Source of the DNA: Astropecten irregularis
Lineage: Eukaryota; Echinodermata; Asteroidea; Paxillosida; Astropectinidae
Direction: 5' to 3'
Assembly (NCBI GenBank): GCA_963971285.1
Contig: OZ020253.1
Location: forward strand, 620,001 to 684,000
DNA: 64,000 bases
Both the position numbers and the translations under genes were made by a program. Each line of letters begins with the position of its first letter. Within the stretch, counting starts at the first letter, position 1. This document shows positions 45,811-58,900 of this stretch, piece by piece. The notes beneath the pieces were generated by a model. It saw nothing but the letters and a program-made list of their open reading frames with translations, was not told the DNA's origin and did no database searches.

Positions 45811-48240
45811 ATGTATACAATCATGACACTCATGTTACATTTTCACTTTTCATTAAATTCCCATCACTGTAATTCTCCAATATGGTTTTGATATCAAATA
45901 TTGAGGAAGTATACTCTCTCTCAACATATTTATCTTTAAGGGAAAATCCCCCGAGGCTTTCGTTCTTGCTCGGTCGGGCACACGAGGTTTTTTTGTTAAT
46001 TTTGACGGAGCCGTGAAAAAGGATTTATGCATATACGTCAGAAATAAAGACATTAATTTTTAAGCAAAGCCAATGGGGCTCCATATTCCCATTCGGTGTT
46101 TCTTAAAGATGAAGATGAAGTTGATGCGGTACCCGAATGTTACTGTGATTCAATGAACTACAGGATACCGAAATTGATCAGGAAATAAATGAGAATTTTC
46201 AAGCCCAAATGTCCCCAGCGGCTAAATTCGTAGTAGTATCCGTATAATATTTTTCCTTTTAATTTACAGCGAGTCATTCGGATTTGTTTTTATTTATTTA
46301 TTAATATATATATTTATATTTTGGTTGGTTTATCATTTGTGTTTTCCTTTTTGTTTAAATTATATTCTCAGTCTTCAGCATTCTTCATACAACAATGCAA
46401 GTAAACATCAAAACGTTTACAAGCATGTAAACAAGCAAGGAAACGAAATCAAGTTCAATCGTTTTTTGGGGTCAGATAAATTAATTTCCACCCAAACATT
46501 TGGCACGGCCACTTTAGCCCATGAAATCTTTGAATATTCCGGAAGGCATCGCACAAGACTATTTGCTAGTTCAATGTGATCGGACACTTGGGATTAATAA
46601 AGATGCCTTGGGCACAGGTGTCTTGTCTGTGTGGAGGTTTAGCTTCAGGTTTGCACTGCTTCGGCTGTACACAGTAATACAAACAGTCATCAAATCACTG
46701 TTCACCGCGCTATGACGAAAGTGTCAACATTCAGTACCCGCGAGTTCATCCTCATCATTAAAGATGTCCTCTCCAAGTTTTGTTCTTTTAAAAAGCCCAC
46801 TTTTGTACAAAAATACCGATAAAACACTTTTGGAAGTGGCCGAATGACTAAATATTATAACACAACACTTAAGGCTGCCTAAAACCAGTATTAAAATAAT
46901 GCTCATTTTTTTGTTATATTCAATGAAAAAAATTTACAATGCTTTTACGACTTTTTCAATTACGGTCCGATTTGCCACTTTGAAGACATTTTAATTATTT
47001 TGTTCTGATGAATATGAATCCAAATGTTAATAACTTGATCGAAACTTGTTGAAAGCCGGTCTGTATTATAGTGCGAAAGGGAAACTGAGTCATGATATTT
47101 CAAAAATGAGCAGAAGCAGATGATATAACAAAGATTACAGAACTATAAAGAGGTCCCTCAAGATTGTGTTACTGTAAAAACATCATCTATAGTCATATGC
47201 CTACTCCATTAGTATCGCTTTATTCATAAGTCCTTGCTACGAGGGTTGAAATGCCAAGTTGCACAGAAGCAAACTCACCCCAGTAATTAAATGTTAATTA
47301 AATTAATTTGAAATGCAAGGCCTTAAGTGTGATCCGTAGTTCGTGTGGTGATATAAATGCATTGAACAAGTATAGGGCTACGGCTTCGTGGTTGACACCT
47401 CGACTACGTATTGGATCACAAGTTGATAGCTCTGATGTACCAGTGATGGACAACAGATACACGTTAGTCTGGATGGAACAATTCGCTAAATTGTACCATA
47501 GAGTAAAGAAGAGATTATACCAAGTTGTAAAACCCCAAATCATCATTGTTTAAAAGAGCATGTAAATGTATATGCCGCAATATGATATGATACAGGAGCA
47601 AGTATTTAACGACTTGTCCACAAGTCTACCGATGGTGAAACACTAACAATATCCACGCAACCCATTAGATCAGTAAGATAAGTTTGACGTCACGTGAGGA
47701 AATGACTTTACACGTACTGCGCGTGTAACTGTGCTGAGCATGCCCAACTTGCGCAGATCATCTGCGCGCTCATGTTCTCCCGGACTACTTTCCCCTTATT
47801 TGGGATGACCTTCTAAACCACGCATGTGTGATTGCACGAGAACATGTCCAGCACGGGTGTCATTTCATCATCACATCACACCGACCATCTCGTGGTCCGA
47901 GATGGAACTCCAACAATGTTGGAAATGTGACCGGCACGCGCTGGTTGGAGGGCGATCGACCTAGTCATAGCATCTCCTGATTGCTGGTGGTATTAAGGGC
48001 TAAAAATAAAGCCTTCAATTAAGACGAGTTAAGGAAAACCAAGGAGACGAGAAGATGTCATTTCCCTTTTTAAGAGCGTTCATGATGGGACGGGATGGGA
48101 TATGGGATGGGAGGGGATGTACGTGCGTCTTGTATGGGTCGATGGCTGACAGTCTGAAGGACGTCAGCTGTGAGATGTGACGGATATCGGGGGAAGAAGG
48201 GTTCAGACGGTCGGGGCACGTGCCCACGATACACCTGAGC
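45811..48240. other. No gene recognised
   Basis: AT-rich DNA with short ORFs only. A brief GC-richer patch at 47690-47960 contains several GCGC-rich words but no identifiable CpG-island promoter or exon. Confidence 0.35.
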
Positions 48241-48271
48241 CAGCCCCCCCCCCCCCCCCCACAAAAAAAAA

Positions 48272-48305
<34 letters not shown>
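48241..48305. repeat. Compound simple repeat: poly(C), poly(A), (AAT)n
   Basis: About 16 C, then about 11 A, then roughly ten ATA/AAT trinucleotides. It gives spurious Tyr- or Leu-rich ORFs on the minus strand. Confidence 0.92.
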
Positions 48306-48310
<5 letters not shown>

Positions 48311-50833
48311 AACTTCCCAACCCGTCTTCGTAGGCTGACCATCAACATCTCTGAACACTAAACTCTTCAAATTTCATTACATTTTCAAACATACTGCGCC
48401 TTAATGCAGTTTCTTTTGTGAGTGCAGAGGTATGATGTGGGGCCAATGGGTAAAGTCTTGCCTATACCACTACCAGTCACATTGTATTCCCTCTGACGAT
48501 GTTGTTATGGACATAATTATACAAATACAGCTTGAAAACAAAACTAATGAAATAATAAATCATACATCCAGGCTAGAATTAATTAACTTTTTTTATCGTC
48601 CCATTCATTGTTTGATGACATCACATTCATCAAAACAAATACAACCAACGAATACCTGAATGCTAATGATGTAACGGCCGGAATTATACTTGGCAGACAT
48701 GAACAATTTCAATCACAACTCCTGAGGTGACAAACAAATTAGCACTCTTCGCTCTCCGTCATCACACAGGAGCGCCAAGGAAAACGGTAGTGAAAGGATG
48801 TGATACAAAACAAAACCCTTGGTGAAATGACAGCCCGTACCCTTAATTAACTTGCTGCCTCGTGATCTACCTATCGAGGCAGTATGACGTCACGTTCTGC
48901 TATGACGTATGTACCGCGACAGCCTGTGTGAAGTGTGTATATGCATTAAATCTCTGGAGATAATATCAATGATTGAAATACTACTTCAGTTGTTGATAGA
49001 GCTACTATAGTGCTGCCTGACATGAAGGTCTTAATGGACTTCTCTGAATTGTGGCCTAATATACCTGACTAGACTGGCAGGCTTCTATAAATAAATGTAA
49101 TGGTATAGCACGTCCGGTTGTTTTGTATTAATCCTTAATCAGCTTGGACAAGTGCTGGTACCAGTGGGCTTCTGTTTAATCTTTTATCACATTGTGTCGT
49201 GTTTCACGTTATCGCTTTTTCATGGTTATCATTATTGTTTCTCCTTATGTGCTTCTAGAATCTCTTTTATTCAAAATTCACATCAATGTGTAATAATTAT
49301 GTTAGATCTTAATCGCATGATCGATCAAGTGAAGTATGCTAATTTCATTTCATTTCATCAGGTAACACTTCCTCCCTTTTATTAAATCTGACACACTAGG
49401 ACCGATCCATTATAATATAAAACAATATTTTCTTCTTTATCATTTGTAAATTAATTATACTGTTGTTAAATGAATTAGACCCTTTTCAAATTACTAATAA
49501 TTTAGCAACCCCAGGACCATTGTGTACTTTGCCCCAAAATAAATGTCCCCAAAGGTATTAATAATAATAATTCAACATTTATAATGGGTTTTAATTCTTT
49601 TACTTAAACTGACGTGGTTTATTTTATGAAGATTGCGATGATTAGCTTGTAGTTTTTAAGATTTGCTGACGTCTATGGCTATAATTAAATTCTTCGTCGA
49701 TTGAAGCAATGATGCTGGCGATTTCGAATACATCGAAACTTTCCAGTTTTTTTATGTACTCTGGCCACTGCCTGACCTACTCCTTAGATTTTCTCGAAGT
49801 TGCCTTAACTTGAAAAGTTCCCTTTCCCACCGGCACCCAGCACCCAACAAAAATAATATACAACTTATAATGCGCACTGGCTGCTCAAAAATAGTGGGAT
49901 CCTATCTATAGGGGGCGCTGTGCAACCCAAACTATAGTCGTTGCAGGTTTGAGTGCTACCCATTGATAACTATTATTATAATGCAAATCAATCATTGACC
50001 GCCAAGATCAATCCGGGTATCAAAACGTGCATCACACTAAATCAACTTCTATTGACCTTAGTTTTACAAAAAACAAATTACACATTTTGCATTGATAAAA
50101 GTCCCATCCAGCAGTCGCTCAGACTTTACAACAAATGACGATACAATTATATGTTACACTTGCTTGGAATTAGGAGGGCCTGATGCGTTTTGATCCTAGC
50201 AAGATCTTTATTGAAATGACAAGAGAACAAGAACATGCAAGTGTAGATATACATAAATGGATGAGAGAATCAGGACAAAAGGGGGGGGGTAGGGATGGTG
50301 AGGGTGGGTAAGATCGCACTTGTTACACCAATGTCATCTCCATGTTACATCCTCCCATGAAGAAATAAGAGCTCTTATTCCCCCATGGTCCTCCTATTGT
50401 GAAACATAATTACGTTGATATGCAATGATAATTACGTCTATAAATACAATAAAGTAATTGCCCTGACGTGATATTTCCCAACTGACCATGAGTCCAAACT
50501 TTTACATAAGCAGAGCGCACTTTGAACTTGTTTTAAATATTAGTTTCATAACATGCAGATAACGATATTAAGTCAATACAAGAAAATCACGGTGTCCCAG
50601 AGAAACCACCTGATACGAAAAGTAATCTTGCCGCAATCTGCACTTTGATAGCTTATGCACATACAGATGAAAACAAAACTTGGTGGGCCATTCTGTTCTT
50701 TAAAAGCATCCGTAGGAGGGTCCTTCATTCCTCCGTGGTAAGACTAACAAAAGTTGACCTTGATTTTAATCTTTACTGCACACTGTGTTCCAAACATCAG
50801 TAACTTTTAAGTTCTCACTGTGTATGGTCTGGC
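48306..50833. other. Upstream of the methyltransferase-like gene; no gene recognised
   Basis: No exon was recognised. A partial dispersed repeat lies at 50163-50218 and a G-rich tract at about 50280-50310. The promoter of the gene starting at about 50834 should lie in the last few hundred bases, but I cannot point to a clear TATA box. Confidence 0.35.
50163..50218. repeat. Dispersed repeat with GATCCTAGCAAGATCTT core
   Basis: GGAATTAGGAGGGCCTGATG, then CGTTTTGATCCTAGCAAGAT. Related to 22790-22875 and to the complete inverted element at 59943-60042. Confidence 0.55.
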
Positions 50834-53287
50834 ATGGTACCTTACAACATGATTCGTCTAGGTATTACACTGTGTATTGCCTTTCTGGCTTTCACCCTTC
50901 TACCATCATCTGAGGCAATTCCTATTTCCCAAAAGCCATCTTCGGCACACCTCTAAAGGCATCGGTTGTAGCCCTAGATGGCACAGATTTCCGCCGTGAA
51001 CATGTCTACCGCATCGAGTTCACCGTCCTCGAGTTCGACGGCGCCGAACAGGATGGTTTCATTCGCCGCAGTTTCGGCGACTTCAAGCAGTTTGATGCAC
51101 TGAAGTCCTGGTACTATCGAGACATCAAGCTGCCATGTGTAGAGGACGTCACGATAGAAAGCCTGGACGCCTACATCAAGGACACCCTCAAGAGGTTCAA
51201 CACCCAGTCGCAGACGACACAGTACATCAGCGATTTCCTGGGAATCAACTGGGATGGCAACGAGCCCAAGTACCTCAAGAACTACCTGACTTTCATGAAA
51301 CTCCTCATCGTGGACCGACTACCAATCTTCGCTCCCGAGCCACCGGTCTTCGACAGTGAGGAGGACACCTTGGAGCCCGTCACACCCTTCGAGAATTACA
51401 TCTTCATGCGCTCCTTCCGTCACGACGACATTGGCTTCGAAGCATTCAACGAGATGTACGAGAACTATGTTGCGTCGCTGCCAGCCTTTGCCGGTAAGCC
51501 TGGCGATTCAGACGTGTGGGCCCCGGGGATGAAGAGTCCCATGCAGTACCCTTACCACTACGATAAGACCTACGTGCACTACAACCCAGGTGGTTACCTC
51601 AACGGTCGCACTGTCCGAATGTCTTACAGCACCTACAACAAGTTCAACTTCGAGAATGAAGACAATCTGAAGCCGTGGTTGGAGCGGCTGCACGGCCACC
51701 GTAAGCCCAAGAGGATCTTAGATGTAGGTACGGGTAACTGTGCCTCGGCATTCGCTATGGCTGACCTGTTTCCTGAAGCTGAGGTCATTGGAATCGACTT
51801 AGCCCCTCCATACGTGAGGTAAGTTTACCAATAATGTAAAGCCATTGAAAAGTGAACAAAGAAAAAATGACTGGAGCGGGATTCGAACCAGCGTCCCACT
51901 GAATACCGTACCGGCTCTTACCAATTGAGCTACTCAGCCTTACGGTGTCCCCAATATTCAATTATCTTTGTTCGTTTGGCAGTAATCGAACTGTGACAAT
52001 TTCTTGATTTGAGTACAAAAACAAAATAAGAATCAAACAGGCTAAACGTTATTTCAACTCACTCATAGTTAACAGTTTAAAACCGCGTAGGGATACATTT
52101 AACTCGAATCACTCCCCACCACTGACAGATTCTGCGCGGCCTAGCCAAGAAAAAACGCGGCACTCCCAACGTGTTCTTCTACCAAGCCAACGGCGAGTTG
52201 ACACCATTCAAGTCCGAGTCTTTCGACCTAATTCAATTCACCTACGTCCTACATGAGATGCCAGTAGACAACAGTAAGCGGGTTCTCAGGGAGATACACC
52301 GCCTGCTTAGGCCAGGAGGCGTGGTCAGTGGTTTTGATGGTGAGTAACTTTATATGTTTGAAAGAAAATGTCCATCACAGTGCCAAACTGCCGGCCGGCC
52401 CGACCCCGACTTGGGTGAACCGAACATTGGAAAAACCGTCTTGTCACATTTGTACTAGACCAATGTTCGTCACACGGTATAAGGACTAAAAGGTATATGG
52501 TCCACACCAAGGAAATTACTGGCCCTTATCCATGTGGTTTAGTGAAAGCAAGAGTTATGATCTTTTCACATTACAAATATCACAGGTAGGTACGGTATAC
52601 CTAGTCCACACAAAAGTAACATAACATAACTTCATTATCAGTAGTTTCCTCTTTTTCTGTGGCATGGAGAAACGGGTTCCTTTGAATGTCTCAAAGGCCT
52701 AAGCCACACAAGGCAAGTTACAATCAATCGGCGCCAAGAAACATCCACTTTTCATGATCTTCACATCATTTTCTTGGAAATAGGTAGGCCGTCTACATGA
52801 CAAATGTCTCTTGTACTATAGCGACGTTTCCATGTTGAAACGTCCCTTCAGAAATCAAATATGACTATGGACCGTGGAGTACCGTATAGAGTCGACAGGA
52901 AAACAAGTCGAATGAACAGAAACAAGTTGTGTTACTGGAACTAGGCTGTCTCTGTACCTAAAACCTCTGTACCTCATAACATTAATTTGTTTCTATTTAT
53001 CACATACAATCGTATTTGCTTAATCTTTTTTTTCCCTTTTAAATTCAGTTTTATTCTGGGAGAATCCTGAATGGCGCGAGATCAATGTCATGGGCAACAC
53101 ACTTGGGGAGCCTTGGAACACCACAGGTCGGCATGGTCCCGAGCCCTACATGGATGAATATCAGAGCGGTCTTCAATTACCAAACTTCCTACAGGAGGTT
53201 GGGTTTCAGATCCAAAACAAGATTCGCTACAGTAATATCGATGGTATCTACGTTGCTCGCAAACCACGATCTCTTATTGGCCTATAA
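50834..53287 (+). CDS. Secreted or ER-targeted class I SAM-dependent methyltransferase-like protein; two apparent frameshifts
   Basis: Three exons: about 50834-51818, 52129-52339, 53049-53287 (TAA), about 478 residues in all. It opens with a signal peptide (MIRLGITLCIAFLAFTLLPS, then SSEA as a likely cleavage region). A domain of about 250 residues that I cannot name follows. Then comes a Rossmann methyltransferase fold: motif I ILDVGTGNCASAFA (about 51715), an acidic strand-2 end GIDLAPPY, a motif QANGELTPF, FDLIQFTYVLHEMP, and RLLRPGGVVSGFD. Two oddities. The signal-peptide frame ends at 50956, while the downstream frame is open from 50914, so about one base is missing near 50920-50950. With the GT donor at 51819 the frame after VRFC breaks at about 52135 unless one base is added; an alternative GTGAGG donor at 51814 keeps the frame but drops two residues. 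It may be a pseudogene, a sequence with two assembly errors, or have an unseen first exon. The substrate is unknown. A SINE sits in intron 1. Confidence 0.75.
51842..51965 (-). repeat. tRNA-derived SINE copy in the methyltransferase gene intron
   Basis: Minus strand: GAGTAGCTCAATTGGTAAGA (A box), then GGGACGCTGGTTCGAATCCC (B box), then GCTCCAGTCATTTTTTCTTT and GTTCACTTTTCAA. The upstream part TAATTGAATATTGG is shared with the copy at 57.7 kb. Confidence 0.85.
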
Positions 53288-53324
53288 AGGTTGGAACGCC
53301 AAAATATAAAATAATGAAATAACA

Positions 53325-53334
53325 AATAAATAAA
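53325..53334 (+). terminator. Candidate poly(A) signals of the methyltransferase-like gene
   Basis: Two overlapping AATAAA hexamers about 40 nt after the stop codon, followed by further A-rich sequence. Confidence 0.6.
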
Positions 53335-55896
53335 ACAACTATCAGTAAAGAAATCACCAATTTCGACGATTTGGTGATACTGTATTAACATGAAAAAAAA
53401 ACAGCTTAAAAGAGTATTAATTTTCGTGAAGTTCACATAAATCAATATTTCTTGATTTCTGATAAATTACATGTATGAAGACTGCTCATTACGAAAGGTT
53501 CATCATTAAGTTTCAAATAAGTTCGATGTCATCAGGTATGGCACTGGCCTCAAATATGGCGCTTGTCACCGTTGCAAAAGAGGACATTACGTAACCACAT
53601 ACCCTCAATACGGATATCCAATCATCTCTGTTTGTCTTTTCCCTCTCACGTTACACCCATAACATCATTATGACTAGGAGCTAACACACATTACACAGGA
53701 CGATTCATGGTACCCATCCCCAAAAGAAGACCATGATCATTTAAATTATGTTTTTCGATAGTCCGACATTTATCTTATTTATGTCACATTAAATTACACA
53801 GAAGAATAAACAAACCACATGCGAACTGTTCACAGGGAAGAAATAAAACAAAAAAAACCAGAAATGGAAAAGAACAAGCCACTTTCATTAAGGATTGTGT
53901 TTTATTGTACTGGATTATCTTCAAAGTATTGCACCTTTTGCCTACTTTGACAAAATTAATTAGAATTTGAGTAAATAAAATAAAATAAAACAAAACAACT
54001 TAACATAACATAAAATAAAACAACTTAATATAACATAAAATAAACCAAAAAGACAAAACCCAAAACTAGCTTCGGAGGAAGTATTATAAGACTGCAATAG
54101 TACTCTAACTTGTGGGCACGAATGGAAGTGAGGATGGCACCATGTAAGTTAACAGAAAGTACAAATTTGAAGACAGTGTTGATATTTATTTTAAATTAAA
54201 GACACAAGTGTGGAGACGGTGAGCAAGGGTTTAACAGAGAAAGGATTTTTGGCAACACCTGCTCCACTGGAGCGACACTTGGGGGACATGTACGTTTGGT
54301 CAACATTTCTTTACTACATCTTTTATCATGCATCAGTCCCGCAACTACCACTGCTGGGAATACATCTCATTTTTGTGGGACAACAAGTTGTACTGCAGTT
54401 GATGGATCATGGGTTCTGCTGGGAGCATGGATCAACAAGAAAAGAGGGGCCCTATCATAGAGTTAAATACCCCACACAGCACATTCACAGTATATTGTAG
54501 TCCAGATTTATAGTCAAAAACCTCTTTTTTGGTCACAAACATTTCTATCAAATTTGGCGATAGGAAACTATCTTGTGTCATCATCAGAAGGAATCTAAAC
54601 TGGTATTCATTTTGTGAAGTGTCACAATACAGGACTGTCAAGAGTGCGAAAACAAAATCTCCAACTTTAATTTGTTTGTTAAATTGTAGTTTTCAAGAGT
54701 TCCATAAAACCCCGACCTTTATTGTGTGAACATACCAAACAAATCTGGGGTGAACTGGAGAACAACCATTAATAATAATTTCTTAATTCTTTTCAAGGAA
54801 TAGATGCTACGAAAATTGTTCTATATACAGAATAACAAGTTCTTTGGTTTAAGGTCATATAAGCAATTAACCCCTTTTTGTGATAACACATTTTTATGGA
54901 CAAATTATTTACCTTTATTTTGTCATGCCCGCGGATTGTGGAACCATTAGCAAACCAAGTTTATTTTAAGTTTCTGCTAAAAACAATTGTGATTTTTTAT
55001 TTCCCATAGTAGTGACGTAAAAGAATGGAAAGGTTTTCATGCCAAGCAAGGCCGAGGACCGTGAAAACATTTTATACTAGGTTGGCTTAGCCATTTAGAG
55101 TGAGCATGCCCATGGGCTACACTCTAAATTGATAAACAAATCAGAATGAGGAAGATCCTGTCAAGCACTCAGTGGAAAGGGGCTACTAAACACCCCAACC
55201 AATTAGCGAAAGAAATACAATAACAGTGGCATTTTCTTCAATGTAAATTCCTGACAGACTAAAATGGTTGTCTTGAGGATCACAGTTTTGTTTCTCGCGC
55301 TACAGAGAAGAAACAGATTCCAGTTGAATTCAAAATGCTTTGAATAAAAGTTACAAGTAAGCAGAGAGGTTTTGAAATATGCTGACAAAATTTCATGGTG
55401 AAGCTCAGCACTAATTTGCTAAACAAAAACCAAATGTTTCGCTATGGCAAGTCAAGTTGACAAAAACTGAATGTGATGAATATCGGTGCTCAGGATTGCT
55501 CACAGTGACTGACACACAATTTGTGCTTGAGCATGAAGACTAAGCAATAAGTAAATTCCACTAAGAATGACAATGGACACAGGAATACAGCAGTGTAAAT
55601 ACTGAGTGGTTGTTGTGATGGCAGGATTCCATGGTTTGAAAGGAGGTAAAGTCAGTAGATCGTTTCATTTACTAGTCCGTAGTTTATCTCAATTTTGCAA
55701 TATTCACGCTCAAATACCCTTTAATAAAGCAAAGAACGTTATTCAACTTTTACTGATAGACTACGTGGTACTCTGTCACGGTTAGACGCGAACACAAAGT
55801 TACAGACATCCGGCAGCACTGCATTTTGTAGATTGGTACTGAGTCGATAAGACGAGTCAAATAATCACCGACTACATGGAGGTCATGAGCCAATAG
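53335..55896. other. Spacer between two convergent genes; nothing recognised
   Basis: AT-rich, with an A-rich imperfect tandem at about 53975-54060 (ACATAAAATAAAACAACTTA-like units of about 25 bp). ORFs of up to 96 codons have no domain. Confidence 0.4.
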
Positions 55897-55902
55897 TTTA
55901 TT
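55897..55902 (-). terminator. Candidate poly(A) signal of C9orf72
   Basis: AATAAA on the minus strand about 44 nt downstream of the TAG stop (55946-55948). Confidence 0.5.
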
Positions 55903-55945
55903 AACAGTGAACAAAAAGTCCTTGCATGAATTGGCTCCGTGTTGC

Positions 55946-58900
55946 CTAGGTAACGAGATCAGAGTAGGCATCTCTTGGTAAGGCCGGGTTTCCACATATC
56001 AGGGTATAGATGCCCGGTTGCAGCTTCTCTGCCATCGCTAGGACGATACGGTAGTTGCCCTCCAGGTGAAGATTCAGCGTGCTCTTTAATCGACGGATCG
56101 AGAGACGGTTTGGCTTGTTGCCACGGTTCCTGGCGTGTCAGATCAAGTCAATTTTAAATTATACTTTCTGTGGTATTAGAAGTCTGGCAAATTCTATTCA
56201 AGGGAAGGATGATTACATAATCGCCATGACATTCAATAATATGAAATGCTCTGAGAGAATTTAATGTTATTGAATGTCATGGTGATTATGTAACCATCCT
56301 GTGAAGTATAAACTGCGCTTACATCATACAAAACACTGGTTACAAATTTGCCTGCCTGCCTGCCTACCTCTCGGGAGTAAACCAACTTTTTGGAAATGAC
56401 AGAAAGCCTGTCAGGAAGATTCCTAGGTGTTTTTAATGAAATGCAGCCCTGAGATCTAAATGATAAATGCCAAGAATCTTTGTCAAGGTTTATAACTTAC
56501 GTTTCTTCTTCCACATACTTGATGAGGGCCACTGCCTTGCGATCAAGGACTCGCAAGAAGTCCTCAACAAAAGTCTCCCGTACGTCGGAATTTGACTGCA
56601 ACATAAACATCTGTCCAAACATCAAAAATCAAATTTTGTTTTTCATAATAACTGTGCAGGGAAAAGGACATTTTTTTTTACTTTTTGTAATGTTGCCATG
56701 GCAACCAGGACAATAATTACCTCTTTCCAGAAATCTTGAATGATCGTTTCTGCTTCTGGCTTGTTGGAGAAGTGAACACTGGTTTTGGGAAAAAAAAAAA
56801 AAAGATAAAACAATGGTAAATTTTTGTCTCAAGAAGTATTAAATCTCTAAGGGGGAGAATTTAGCAGACTGACGTTAAACGTAAACCACTGCAAAATCGT
56901 TTTTAGAAAATGCAACTTATGAGTAGATTCTGAATTGTAAAGAGCCTTGGGGATACGAGTGCTCCAAGTTAGACATCACATTTACATTACGATCATCATA
57001 AAGAAGATTTTGTGTAAGGTTTTCGGTCCTGGGTAAAATTTCATTTTTTGAAATGAAAGTTGGAATTCCGAAGAAGACCGATCCATCAAGAGCTGCCCCA
57101 TTTGTTTCTGGCCAATCAAAGCTGTGGCTTGTCCGACATGCCTTCACTCAAATTCGACAAGTAAACGTGCATGTATGGAGCACACAACTGGAACGTACAG
57201 TGTGACATTGAAGAGGAACGTGTGCACTGGGAGGGGTTTACTGGATCGGTCTATTACCCCTCCTTGTCCCCCTCCTTCTAGATCTGACTGGACTTACACT
57301 GGAGAGGTCAAGGGTTCAGCGCTGCTCAGCCACAGACTCTTCAGCTCTCGACTCATCTCTTCATGCCTCCTGCAATAAAAGAACAAAACCGACATCCAAA
57401 TATTAAACGCTGACAATTCGTGATAATTGGTGATGATCTCTAACAACTTTTACAAAGGGCTAAAGATTGAATTCTACATGCATACAAATGTTTAAAACTG
57501 GGGGTGTAAAATTAATGTCTTTTTTGTTTGCCAAATTTCAGTACAACAATCAGCCAAAAATGTTAACTGCAATAGAAACATTAATAAACTGATCATAAGA
57601 CTCAGAAGAGAGATGCACTTTCACCGCCCTTTTTTCAACTCAACTCATTCAACTCAAAGAAAAATTGACTGGAGCAGGATTCAAACCAGCGACCCCCTGA
57701 ATATCTTACAGGTGCTATACCAACTGAGCACTATGTTGGTGGTGTCCCTAATGGTCAATTATCTTTGATTGTTTGGCATTCATCAGAAACCACTTGCATA
57801 CAGCGATTTTTCAACTCATTGATTTACTCTACTCACCTGTAAGCGTGGTGATGATAAGGAAGCGTCTGTCGCACCTCAAGGGTCACCAAGTCTATCAGGG
57901 TTGTGGGATACTGACTGGTCATGATGACCCGTAGATAATCATCCAAGTTCACAGAATCCTTGCAAGAAACGAAAAATGATTGACATGAAAGACTGATGAT
58001 CCCGAAGAATGCTTTCTGTCTGTAGAGTTAATAAATTCCGCATAAATTATTTCAAATACTTTGATCCTCTTTGGATGTTTATTTCTTCCCGTCATTGGAA
58101 TTTGGAAGAATAAGGGACTGGTATAGCTGCAAGATGTCCAAATATTCACCCTGTAAATTTAGTGAGGGATGTTTGAAAGATTGATCCACATTTGAGTTGC
58201 TGAATTCTGAAGAAATAGGCATGCTTTGGTTTTTTGGGTCTGAGAGCAATTTCTTCATTCTTGGCCCCACTTAGTATAAGCATAGAATATATGCTTATGG
58301 AAGCAGAATATTCCTTTTGTACAAGGGAATTTATTACATGGATTAGCAAGAAACTTTAAGTTTTGTGGGTGAGTAGCTCACATAACTAAGGGCTACTCGT
58401 TTACTCAGTAATGGTTAAAATTAAGATCTAACCCTGTAAAATAAGCCATAAGTTCTGCAGCAAGCAGCATCTTAAATCTGGGCCCTGGTTTGAGTTTAAA
58501 TGCAAAGTACTTAGGGCCTGTTTGTTTCAGGCACGAGATCAGTGATCTTGCTGATCCAGATCCCATTTTAGCATATCCTACGTGGATCTGCAAGATCACT
58601 GATTGCGTGCTGAAACAAACTGGCCCCTAGAGAACATCCATGGGGGTTGGGAATGCCCAGCTTAACGGATTCCTGTCTATCATTTACCTTGAGGAAACCT
58701 TGTATGAAAACATCCCTCTCATAGGTTCTTGGGACGTCACTCAGATAAAGACAGCATTGCCTCTCCGATGGGTTCAGGAATAAGGCCAAGGTACTGATCA
58801 TCTATCAATCAAAAGAAATCACAAGAATCAAATGGTAAATTAGAATCATTGTGATCGCATGATTTACGCCAGTGTAATAATTGATTTATTTAAACCTGCT

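Noticed and set aside
48015-48348. Tyr-rich and Leu-rich ORFs on the minus strand
   Set aside because: They are produced by the poly(C)/poly(A)/(AAT)n simple repeat.
58083-58161. Extra C9orf72 exon encoding GEYLDILQLYQ
   Set aside because: It has an acceptor-like border but ends in a stop. The exons on either side (58801-58688 and 57958-57837) join in frame and match the family without it.
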